The notes below the pieces were generated by a model that saw only the letters and a list, made by a program, of their open reading frames with translations, did not search any database and was not told the DNA's origin. A stretch of DNA of 45,468 nt from CAYXDO01 sp964463485 (GTDB lineage: Bacteria > Myxococcota > Kuafuiibacteriia > Kuafuiibacteriales > Kuafuiibacteriaceae): assembly GCA_964463485.1 (NCBI GenBank), contig CAYXDO010000085.1, positions 1 to 45,468 of the forward strand, in the 5' to 3' direction. This document shows, piece after piece, positions 1 to 7,036 of the stretch; the stretch's first letter is position 1; every line of letters begins with the position of its first letter. Both the position numbers and the translations under genes were made by a program.

Positions 1-519
1 AGAAATCAGGGCCACGAAGGCATCGTCTCCAAAGATCTCGACGGTGAGTACAAGCTCGCCATGCGCGATCCCGCGTGGCTCAAGCGAAAGCCCGAAATCA
101 CCCTCGATCTCGTGTTGCTTGGTGCCGTCATGGCCGTGACGAGCAAGGAGCGCGCAGGTCTCTTCGGCTCCTATGTCATCGCTGCCAAGACGGCGGATGG
201 TGCGTTCGAGGACGTGGGCAGCGTCGCCGGCGTCGACCGAGTTCGAGACCTCGAAATCCAGACCATGATCGCGAGAGAAGGGCTACTCACCGGCCGTCGC
301 TTCGAGCGAGACTCCGCCTCCGGCGTACGCCCCGGCGTGGAGCTTCGGCCGTTCATCGTGGTCACCGTGAAGTTCGAAGGCATCGCCAAAGAAGCACTCA
401 CCGGGAAGCTCAGCCTTCGAGATCCCAAGATCGCTTACCTTCGATCAGACAAGGGACCCCACGAGGCCGACACGACCAAGGCCATTGAAGACGTGTATCT
501 GCGGCAGCGGGTGGGTTGA
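1..519 (+). CDS. ATP-dependent DNA ligase, C-terminal part (5' end outside window)
   Basis: Frame 1 is open from the first base, so the gene begins upstream of the window; the ATG at position 61 is internal. The visible 172 residues start with HEGIVSKD, which fits nucleotidyltransferase motif IV of ATP-dependent ligases, and continue with AWLKRKP, which fits motif V (W-x-K-x-K). After that comes an OB-fold-like stretch ending near FIVVTVKFEGI. The enzyme would seal nicks using ATP, the motif V lysines contacting the alpha phosphate. The catalytic lysine motif (KxDG) is not in the window, so activity cannot be judged. It could be a stand-alone repair ligase or the ligase part of a LigD-type protein; the visible end carries no polymerase or phosphoesterase module. 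The family call is fairly secure, the subtype is not. Confidence 0.8.
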   Translation, partial: RNQGHEGIVSKDLDGEYKLAMRDPAWLKRKPEITLDLVLLGAVMAVTSKERAGLFGSYVIAAKTADGAFEDVGSVAGVDRVRDLEIQTMIAREGLLTGRRFERDSASGVRPGVELRPFIVVTVKFEGIAKEALTGKLSLRDPKIAYLRSDKGPHEADTTKAIEDVYLRQRVG

Positions 520-546
520 CGCCGTGTGCAACTCGCTCGGTGGCGG

Positions 547-566
547 CTGCACCGTTTCGGGTGCAG
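547..566 (+). terminator. Short hairpin after the ligase gene, possible terminator
   Basis: CTGCACC at 547-553 and GGTGCAG at 560-566 form a perfect 7-bp stem with a 6-nt loop, 28 bp after the ligase stop. No T-run follows, so it is not a canonical intrinsic terminator; it may only stabilise the mRNA end. Confidence 0.3.
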
Positions 567-682
567 ATGTGGAGGCTCGCAGAGACATGGGCGAGCACGC
601 CGTCTCGGGCCTAACTTGCTGAAAATCGTGGCTTCGCCTGTTCGGCTGAGGGATCGGATCGGACCTTGCACGCGGTGACGCC

Positions 683-1792
683 ATGACTTTGCGCGTTGGC
701 GGGACGACCGGGACGAACGGGATCACCCAGACGGGTGGGCTGAATTCCACTGAGCAGGCGAGGCTTTTGGATTTGGTTCGCGGGACGAAATCGCAGAGCC
801 CGGAGGCGCTCGCCCAGCAGCTCGGCTTGCCCCTGGATGGGTTCACGGGGGGCCGAATCGACCAAGAGGTCGCGAATCTGGGGCGCAACAGCAACACCTA
901 TACACCAGGGCCGGGGCTCGACGCCGTTCAGTCCGGCGGAGGCACGCTGCACATCGGCCACCGCGGTGACAGCGTGAAGGATCTCCAGCGTATGCTGAAC
1001 GCGATGGGCGCCAACCTGGCGGTCGACGGGAAGCTGGGGCCGCAGACCGAGGCGGCTTTGAAAGCTTTTCAGGAGAGCCGTGGGATGGGTTCGAACGGCG
1101 TGTTGGACGCCAACACACTCTCCAAGCTGCAGGCCGGGGGACCGCAGATTCCGCAGGAGACCCTCTCTCGCCTCACTCCGCAGCCTCGCAACACCGGAGG
1201 CGATCCCGAAATCGCGCGTCGCCTCGACCAAATGCACGCCTCTCGCCCGAGCACGCCGCAGCCGGGGGACGTCTCGCCCGAGCAGCTCCAGCGTATCGTC
1301 GGCAGCGGAATGTCGCCCGATCGCGCGCAGCAGCTCGCGCCCCATCTCAACAACGCCATGCGCGAAGCCGGCATCACGACCGATCGGCAGAAGGCCGCGT
1401 TCATTTCGCAACTCGCTCATGAGAGCGGAGGGTTCCGTCACTTCGAGGAGCTCGCGTCGGGACGCGCGTACGAAGGTCGCCGCGATCTCGGCAATACTCA
1501 GGCCGGTGACGGCGAGCGCTTCAAGGGTCGCGGACCCATCCAGCTCACCGGTCGCGCGAACTATCAAGCCGCCGGCCGTGCTTTGGGGTTGGATCTCGAG
1601 AACAACCCGGACCTCGTGAGTCGGCCTGACGTGGGCTTCCGTGTCGCCGCGTGGTATTGGAACTCTCGGAACATCAACCAGACCGCCGATCGTGGCGACT
1701 TCGTGGGTGTCACTCGCGCCATCAACGGCGGCACCAACGGGCTCGACGATCGGATGAGATACTACGAGCGAGCGCTCGGAGCGCTCGCGTGA
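683..1792 (+). CDS. Peptidoglycan-binding GH19 chitinase/endolysin-like protein
   Basis: The 369-residue protein has a Gly/Thr-rich leader, a PG_binding_1 domain at about residues 90-150 (GDSVKDLQRML...DGKLGPQT), a Pro-rich linker, and a GH19-type lytic domain from about 200 to the end. The domain shows AHESGGF (likely catalytic Glu247), YEGR (Glu264, a candidate second acid) and the GRGPIQLTGRANY signature. The family cleaves chitin or, in bacteria and phages, peptidoglycan. There is no Sec signal peptide, so export would need another route, or the protein acts after lysis or injection. The first residues, MTLRVGG, resemble the MSLRISG start of the hydrolase at 39052-40281. The stop overlaps the GTG of the next gene, suggesting coupling. 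No phage genes surround it, so it reads as a predation or cell-wall enzyme rather than a prophage lysin. Confidence 0.85.
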   Translation: MTLRVGGTTGTNGITQTGGLNSTEQARLLDLVRGTKSQSPEALAQQLGLPLDGFTGGRIDQEVANLGRNSNTYTPGPGLDAVQSGGGTLHIGHRGDSVKDLQRMLNAMGANLAVDGKLGPQTEAALKAFQESRGMGSNGVLDANTLSKLQAGGPQIPQETLSRLTPQPRNTGGDPEIARRLDQMHASRPSTPQPGDVSPEQLQRIVGSGMSPDRAQQLAPHLNNAMREAGITTDRQKAAFISQLAHESGGFRHFEELASGRAYEGRRDLGNTQAGDGERFKGRGPIQLTGRANYQAAGRALGLDLENNPDLVSRPDVGFRVAAWYWNSRNINQTADRGDFVGVTRAINGGTNGLDDRMRYYERALGALA

Positions 1793-2193
1793 AGCAAACT
1801 TCCCACGCAGAATGGCTGATCGCCCGTCTCGACACGGATGAGAGCGGGAAGCTCGTTTTTTCTCGTGGGAACGAAGCCTCGATTCCGAAATACCTGGCCC
1901 AGATACTCACCCGGTCAACCGAGGCAACGCGGGCGATCGACGAAGTCCTTCGCTTGGTGGCGGTGCTCTACGCCGAGGGAGCCACCGAGGCAGCCCGCCT
2001 TCTGTTCACGAAGCTCTATGAGAATCCGGTCGCTCGGGCGTCCTTGGAGAAGTCTGGAGCTGCTTCGTTCAAGAAATTCGTGACGGGAAAAGCGGGGAGT
2101 GAGAAAGCGCCGGAGGTCGATGCGCCGGCGCCGAAGGGATCGCTTCGGGTCAGTGACCAAGTCTCCGCGCTCCGCCGAAAAGTGCGGGGCTGA
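1789..2193 (+). CDS. Small helical protein coupled to the GH19 enzyme, function unknown
   Basis: The GTG at 1789 overlaps the preceding stop (GTGA), which fixes the start and predicts translational coupling; the frame is open further upstream, but that part is antisense-like, Arg-rich sequence. The 134-residue product is mostly alpha-helical (for example TEATRAIDEVLRLVAVLYAE) with a charged, Pro-containing tail from about residue 95. It has no signal peptide and no membrane segment. I do not recognise the family. Its position suggests an immunity, chaperone or adaptor partner of the GH19 protein, as is common when a lytic effector is followed by a tightly coupled small gene. That role is inference from context only. 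Confidence 0.6.
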   Translation: MKQTSHAEWLIARLDTDESGKLVFSRGNEASIPKYLAQILTRSTEATRAIDEVLRLVAVLYAEGATEAARLLFTKLYENPVARASLEKSGAASFKKFVTGKAGSEKAPEVDAPAPKGSLRVSDQVSALRRKVRG

Positions 2194-2197
2194 GCGG

Positions 2198-2590
2198 TCA
2201 GCCGCCGCGCTTCTTCGAGCTTCGAACGAACGCCGACGAGGTCGGCGGCATGAACGCCGAGCAGAGTCGCTCGACCTTCGCTGGGTCGCCTTCGAAGGCG
2301 AGCTTTTTGGCCTTGAACGCGAGCTCCACGTCGAGGTTGCCTTTGACGAGCCGCGTCAAAGCTCCCTGCCGAATCCCGACGCGAACCGAAGGCGCGACCG
2401 CCTTTCCCATCTCCAGCGCCACCTCGCCGGCCGTGAGCTTGAAGGTCCAATGGACGATCTTGTCCCCTTCCCGCACGACGAACTCGACGTCGCCGCCGAT
2501 CCGCTGCCGCAGTATGGGTGGAGATTTTCGGAGCCAGCCCAACAGGACCTCCATCGACGTGGCGACGGGGAGCTTCTCTTCCGGCAGCAC
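2198..2590 (-). CDS. SCP2 sterol-carrier-like protein
   Basis: The 130-residue protein starts at a GTG. It fits the SCP2 fold of about 110 residues: an amphipathic helix near the N-terminus (MEVLLGWLRKSP), strands with VVREGDKIVHWTFKL, a glycine-containing helix (MGKAVAPSVRVGI), and the family's ending in which a helix follows a strand reporting a ligand cavity (LVKGNLDVELAFKAKKLAFEGD). These domains bind lipids or other hydrophobic ligands, or serve as accessory domains. No membrane segment or signal is visible, so it is probably cytoplasmic. It lies convergent to the 1789-2193 gene with a 4-bp gap and divergent from the EF-hand gene. The exact ligand cannot be inferred. Confidence 0.65.
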   Translation of the reverse strand: MLPEEKLPVATSMEVLLGWLRKSPPILRQRIGGDVEFVVREGDKIVHWTFKLTAGEVALEMGKAVAPSVRVGIRQGALTRLVKGNLDVELAFKAKKLAFEGDPAKVERLCSAFMPPTSSAFVRSSKKRGG

Positions 2591-2692
2591 AGGACCTCAC
2601 CGGCATATTGACTCAGACGGAGCAAATAGGCCACACAGCACCCGACAATTCGAGGCAGCCCAAGGGCCGAGGAAAAAGCAGAGGAGGCAATC

Positions 2693-3103
2693 ATGGCTGG
2701 CATCAAAACGGATACGGTTCGTTCGGGCGTTTCACTTCTCAAGGGTGTTCTGCGAGAGGCGGACGCTCAGGGCAATTGGAACGGCAAGGTTTCCAAGAGC
2801 GAGCTTCAGAACTTCAAGGAGAGCTATGGGGACGGCGCTCAGCTCGACGCCGCCATCGACGCCATCCACAAATACGCCTCGGCTCGCTACGAGACCAGCG
2901 CTCCCACGGTGAACCAAGTCGGGCGCGCCCTGGCCTCGGCCATGCGCACGATCGCCAAGGCCGACACCAACAAGAACGGATTCATCTCTCAGGCCGAGAT
3001 CGACAAGGGCGCCGACGCGCCCACCTGGAAGGCGATCATCGAGTTCTCGCGCAACTATCGCGACTACAACATCGACGACATCGTCGCTCCTCAGGGCGAA
3101 TGA
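2693..3103 (+). CDS. EF-hand calcium-binding protein, first gene of the SelO-fusion/radical SAM operon
   Basis: The ATG is preceded by a strong AGGAGG ribosome site at suitable spacing. The 136-residue protein has one textbook EF-hand loop at residues 91-102 (DTNKNGFISQAE: Asp, Asn, Asn, Gly, Ile, Glu at the expected places). A second, degenerate loop lies at 26-37, where position 1 is Gln instead of Asp (QGNWNGKVSKSE). Helices flank both, giving a paired EF-hand arrangement. There is no signal peptide. The stop lies 9 bp before the start of the large fusion gene, so the two are almost certainly co-transcribed. It may be a calcium sensor for the enzymes downstream, or their substrate. The calcium-binding call is based on the motif; the role is inferred. 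Confidence 0.75.
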   Translation: MAGIKTDTVRSGVSLLKGVLREADAQGNWNGKVSKSELQNFKESYGDGAQLDAAIDAIHKYASARYETSAPTVNQVGRALASAMRTIAKADTNKNGFISQAEIDKGADAPTWKAIIEFSRNYRDYNIDDIVAPQGE

Positions 3104-3112
3104 TTTCCTAGC

Positions 3113-5968
3113 TTGGCTCGCACTCCGTTGAGCCCGGCTCGAGCGCGTCGATGGCTCGACGACGCGACCCTAGACTCGCTCCCCCTTCTCGCCGTAGGCA
3201 CCAGCGCCCAACTTCGCGGGGGTGAGGGCTTCGTCGTCAAGGTCGCTCACCCACGGCGTGAGTGCAAGGCTCGCCTGCGCCAGGAGCTTCGCCTCTTCGA
3301 CCTCCTTCTCGCTGAAGGATTTCCGGTGCCTGCCGTCCTCGCGCGAGACTCCCGACGCGCTCGCTTCGTGCGCCGATGGATCGAGGGCCCAAGCCTTCGC
3401 GACCTCGCCGCCGACTCCTTGACCGAGGACCAGCTCGACCAGGTTTTTGAGCTCCTCGAACGAACCAGGCGCTTCGAACGAAGGCACCGCGTGACGCTCG
3501 ACGTCGCGCCTTCGAACCTCGTCCTCGAACGACGTTTCGTGTTGGTCGACGCGGGCACTCGCAAGGCGCCCAATCCCATGAGCCTCGCCACGCGCGCGAC
3601 CTTGCGCGAGCGGATCGTCGCCCACTCGGAGTGGTGCCGCCAACGGGAGCGTCGGCAGCTCGTACCCATGTGCTTTCCGCCGGGCGGGCAGCTGCACGTC
3701 GATGTCCGGGTGGGTCCCGCTCCGGGAGCTCGGTTGCTCTGGCGCAACGACGGCGCCATCGAGCGCACGCAGCTCCGGCTCGACGACAACCAACTCATGG
3801 CGATGGCCAACCTCGCAACTCACGCCGAAGCCACGACCACGAGACCGGCCTCGCGCTACCAAGACGATCCCCGGGGCGGACCCAAAGGAGCGCGGGGTGA
3901 CGGCCGATCCATTTACCTTGGCGTGAGCGGCAAGGGCCCCGAACGGCGGGAGCTCGTACTCAAGGGTTGCGGCCCGACACCTCTGGCTTGGAAAGGTCGA
4001 AAGTACCACTCCGATGGGTTCGTGTCGATTCAGCGATCCCTCTGGGAGGCGGCGGTTTGCGACGAGCTCATCCGCCTTGGCTTTGCCTCACCCGAGGTCC
4101 TCGCCATCTTGTCGACCGGTCGAACCACCGTCGACAACACGGACGCGGCGTGGCCCGCGGGAGCCGCCGTGCGCGCCTCCCCGACTCACTGGAGAGTTGG
4201 TCATTTGCTGCGCTGGCGGGGCGACAAGACGGCGATGCGCTCGGTCGTCGCCGAGGCAGGTCGGGCGATCTTCGGGACCTTCGACCTTCGACGTCCCAAA
4301 GACGTGGAGAACCTCGCGCTGAGCTTCGCGCGAAATCTCGGATTTGACGTCGGTCGAACGGACGCGATGAACATCCTCTGCTTCAATCCCACCATCGGCA
4401 ACGTGAGGCTGGACGGACACTTCATCGACTTCTCGACGGTTCGGTTCTTTCGACATCGCGCCAACGGGTACGCGCTCCTCGAGGGAAAGAAGCTCGCCGG
4501 AGGTCACCGCCATTTCTGGCGGCCTTTTTGCCACATTCTCCCGCGAGCGCTCGAAGAGGCTCGGTTGGTCGACGGAGCCAACCTCGCCAGCCGAGCGTTT
4601 CGTGAGTTTGACCGAGCCGACGTCGATGGGTATCTGACAGGCCTGTTTTCGTTTCTGGGTCCGACCGGTTCGCGCTCAGGCACCCCTGCCGCTCGGCGAG
4701 CGCTCGTGTCTGCGGCGCGAGCGTTCGTCGATCTCCCGGCGTCCGAAGAGCTCCCGTTTCCCTTTTTCGGCAAGACCAGTCGCGCGCCCCTGTTCGACCT
4801 CCAGGGACGTGCGAAGGAGCTGCTCGAGGCCATCAAAAACGGGCACCCCGAGCCCTGGCAAGTCACTCGCTCTCCGTTCGCCGGAGAGGTCGATTCGAAC
4901 GCGCGGACCGTCGGCCGGCGGTTGATTGTCGCACTCCGACGAGTCTTGCCCGTCGACAAGCTCGACACCCTGAAGCCGCAGCGACATGAGTGGGTCATTC
5001 GGCCCACGATGCAAGTCGAGGCCCTGCGGAAGCTCTGCTACGAGAGCACGGAGTCCGACGTGTCGGATTACGCCGACGCCATGTCAACCTCCCGGGCCCT
5101 CGCCCCCGGCAGATATCGATATCTCGAAGCTCGTGCCGAGGCCATTCGCCTCGGGCATGTGGCGCTCGAAGGTTTGAGACCGAATCGGTACGAAGTCGCG
5201 GTAGGCCTCACGCCTGGGCTCCATCGCTCGATTCGGCGCCTACTCGCCGATCTCCTGGGGGCGAGGCTCGTGGGTGTGATCGCTCACGGAAGTCGTATCC
5301 TGCCCCGAGATCGACTGAGAGTCGCCGACCCTGAGTGGCTCTCTCGCCACGAAATCAGGCTCAGGCCGTTCGAGGGTGTTCGGGAGCTCGGCTGCGATCC
5401 GTCGAGGAGCTCCGACCTCGATCTCAAGATCTTCGTCCGAGACTTTGATCTCGAGACCCGCACCAGGCTGGAGCTCGAGCTCGGAGCGACCCTCTTGGCC
5501 CTTGGCGCGACCTTTCCACTCTGTGGCCACGATCCGCCCAGGCAGCGACTGCTCCCGACGGAGTGCGAAGACCTCGAGTCGGCGTTCCAGCTCTACAACG
5601 AGCTGGAACGAGTCCAGCGCTATGGCCGGCCATGCCCGATCTCTCCGGAGCAGTGCGTCGTATTCTTCGACCCCGCTCGACAGCACACCGACCCGAGACC
5701 CAAGGTGCTTGCGGCCCTGAGTCGGCCCACGCCTGGCAAAGGAAGGGAGCTCGTTCCGATCGAATCGCTCGACGCGCGCGAGGATGACGATACCCTCTGC
5801 GTACTCTCTCGGCATCAGCTCGAGATGTGTCTGAGAGACGACCCGTCCGCGCAGCCCGACCCCCCAAGAGCCGAGCTCGTAAAGGGGAGGCTGACACTCT
5901 CCAAAGGCGGCGCGTGCCTCGAAGCCATGCGGGCGGCCGGACGTACGGAGATGGTGATTCGGCGATGA
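3113..5968 (+). CDS. Kinase-like / SelO-like / nucleotidyltransferase-like triple-module fusion
   Basis: The 951-residue protein starts at a TTG 9 bp after the EF-hand gene. Three modules are visible. (1) Residues ~20-160 look kinase-like: GEGFVVKV (Lys43), then LDVAPSNLVLE (Asp130, Asn135) and FVLVDAG (Asp146), mimicking the catalytic loop and the metal-binding Asp. (2) Residues ~260-450 match the SelO/YdiU protein adenylyltransferase core: GDGR, LKGCGPTP (Lys284), RSLWEAAVCDEL, ASPTHWRVGH, GRTDAMN (Asp417) and FIDF (Asp439). The usual Asn after the catalytic Asp is Ala418. (3) Residues ~715-800 show a pol-beta-type nucleotidyltransferase site, AHGSR followed by SSDLDLKIFV (Asp768, Asp770), with an unusually long insert between. 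No signal or membrane segment is seen. The stop overlaps the radical SAM start (ATGA). Module identities come from motifs; the substrate is unknown. Confidence 0.75.
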   Translation: MARTPLSPARARRWLDDATLDSLPLLAVGTSAQLRGGEGFVVKVAHPRRECKARLRQELRLFDLLLAEGFPVPAVLARDSRRARFVRRWIEGPSLRDLAADSLTEDQLDQVFELLERTRRFERRHRVTLDVAPSNLVLERRFVLVDAGTRKAPNPMSLATRATLRERIVAHSEWCRQRERRQLVPMCFPPGGQLHVDVRVGPAPGARLLWRNDGAIERTQLRLDDNQLMAMANLATHAEATTTRPASRYQDDPRGGPKGARGDGRSIYLGVSGKGPERRELVLKGCGPTPLAWKGRKYHSDGFVSIQRSLWEAAVCDELIRLGFASPEVLAILSTGRTTVDNTDAAWPAGAAVRASPTHWRVGHLLRWRGDKTAMRSVVAEAGRAIFGTFDLRRPKDVENLALSFARNLGFDVGRTDAMNILCFNPTIGNVRLDGHFIDFSTVRFFRHRANGYALLEGKKLAGGHRHFWRPFCHILPRALEEARLVDGANLASRAFREFDRADVDGYLTGLFSFLGPTGSRSGTPAARRALVSAARAFVDLPASEELPFPFFGKTSRAPLFDLQGRAKELLEAIKNGHPEPWQVTRSPFAGEVDSNARTVGRRLIVALRRVLPVDKLDTLKPQRHEWVIRPTMQVEALRKLCYESTESDVSDYADAMSTSRALAPGRYRYLEARAEAIRLGHVALEGLRPNRYEVAVGLTPGLHRSIRRLLADLLGARLVGVIAHGSRILPRDRLRVADPEWLSRHEIRLRPFEGVRELGCDPSRSSDLDLKIFVRDFDLETRTRLELELGATLLALGATFPLCGHDPPRQRLLPTECEDLESAFQLYNELERVQRYGRPCPISPEQCVVFFDPARQHTDPRPKVLAALSRPTPGKGRELVPIESLDAREDDDTLCVLSRHQLEMCLRDDPSAQPDPPRAELVKGRLTLSKGGACLEAMRAAGRTEMVIRR

Positions 5969-6834
5969 CGAGGCGCGTCTTTCCGCTCCCCGACTTCATC
6001 GAGGTCGAGCTCGGCACGTACTGCAACCGAAGTTGTGACTGGTGCGGAAACGCGTGGTCCGACCGGGGACGCAGACGTCGAGCGATGGAGCCTTCGGTGT
6101 GGAATGGGTTGCTCGCCGACCTTCGTCGGCACCGATTCCGAGGCCGTCTCGCGTTCCACAACTACAACGAGCCGCTCGCCGATCCCGACTTCGACCACAG
6201 ACTCATCGAGGCTCGGCGGGCGCTTCGGCGAGCGAAGCTCGTTCTCTACACGAACGGTGATTTCTTGGACGCGGCGCGAGCCCGGTCGCTCGAGTCGCTC
6301 GGGCTCGACCAGGCCAATGTCACACTCTATCCCGAAAACAGACACGCCTTCGATCCGCCGGACTCGACGAAGATCGATCGATTCCTGGAAAAAATCGACG
6401 CCAAGCGAGGCCTTCGAACCGACAAGCGGACGAAGCTCGTTCATACGGTCCGAATCGGTCGACTACGCGTCGTCGTGAGAGTACCAAGGATCGAGAATTA
6501 CAACGACCGAGCGGGATCGGTGGGTCTCGTCTCCTTGGGGAGAGGAGAGTTGCGGTCGGCTCCATGTCTCATGCTGCATCAAGCCGCGGCCATCGACGTC
6601 CACGGTCGTCTCAAGCTGTGCTGTCAGATCTACGACACCGAGGTCACGCCCTCCGGAGTCGTAGGGGACGTTCGAACGGGGTTCGTGGCGGTGTGGAGAT
6701 CCGAACTGGCCCGGGACCTCCGCGCCCGGCTGGCGTCTGCCGAGTTTTCGAACCTTCCGTGTCAGACCTGTCATCACTCGATGGCCCAGGAGCTGTGGGA
6801 TCGCGCGACTTCGAGGCTCGAAGGGCCACCGTAG
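5965..6834 (+). CDS. Radical SAM enzyme with SPASM-like C-terminal cysteines
   Basis: The ATG at 5965 forms an ATGA overlap with the fusion gene. The frame is open upstream, but only as the shadow of that gene. The 289-residue protein has the radical SAM cluster motif CNRSCDWC (Cys20, Cys24, Cys27), a FHNYNEP stretch in the place of the GGEP motif, and LYTNGD on a later strand. The C-terminal part has cysteines at 201, 219-220, 266 and 269 in the order expected of a SPASM or twitch auxiliary Fe-S domain (APC, LKLCCQ, LPCQTCH). Such enzymes often modify peptides or sugars and cofactors. Coupling to the fusion gene suggests a common substrate. It ends the operon; a MITE-like element follows 43 bp later. 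Confidence 0.85.
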   Translation: MTRRVFPLPDFIEVELGTYCNRSCDWCGNAWSDRGRRRRAMEPSVWNGLLADLRRHRFRGRLAFHNYNEPLADPDFDHRLIEARRALRRAKLVLYTNGDFLDAARARSLESLGLDQANVTLYPENRHAFDPPDSTKIDRFLEKIDAKRGLRTDKRTKLVHTVRIGRLRVVVRVPRIENYNDRAGSVGLVSLGRGELRSAPCLMLHQAAAIDVHGRLKLCCQIYDTEVTPSGVVGDVRTGFVAVWRSELARDLRARLASAEFSNLPCQTCHHSMAQELWDRATSRLEGPP

Positions 6835-6877
6835 GTCCAGGTTCCTGGCCATCCTGAAACCACAGTTAGCGTCAGCA

Positions 6878-7034
6878 GGTCGCTGAAAAAGGCTCCGAAA
6901 CTCATGACGTGCCCGTGCCCGTCCGTGCCCTTCCGTGCCCGAGCCCGAGCCCGATTCACCGGTGAGCGATGGCATTCTGCTTATTCATGCCGATCACGCG
7001 GGGCGCCGCGGCGGCCGAAATCCTTTCAGCGACC
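6878..7034. repeat. MITE-like element with imperfect terminal inverted repeats
   Basis: The left end GGTCGCTGAAAAAGG (6878-6892) and the right end, whose reverse complement begins GGTCGCTGAAAGG (up to 7034), share an 11-bp perfect core with partly matching flanks (CTCCGAAA versus ATTTCGG). The 157-bp interior has no gene and contains a GTGCCC/GAGCCC low-complexity run (about 6907-6954). The structure fits a non-autonomous insertion element between convergent genes. No transposase in this window has these ends. Confidence 0.5.
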
Positions 7035-7036
7035 CG

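Noticed and set aside
683..1792. Prophage lysin
   Set aside because: No holin, terminase, tail or integrase genes are near, so a phage origin is not supported in this window.
5827..5964. N-terminal extension of the radical SAM gene
   Set aside because: The 46 extra residues are an Arg-rich frame inside the fusion gene; the ATG at 5965 overlaps its stop, as coupled genes do.
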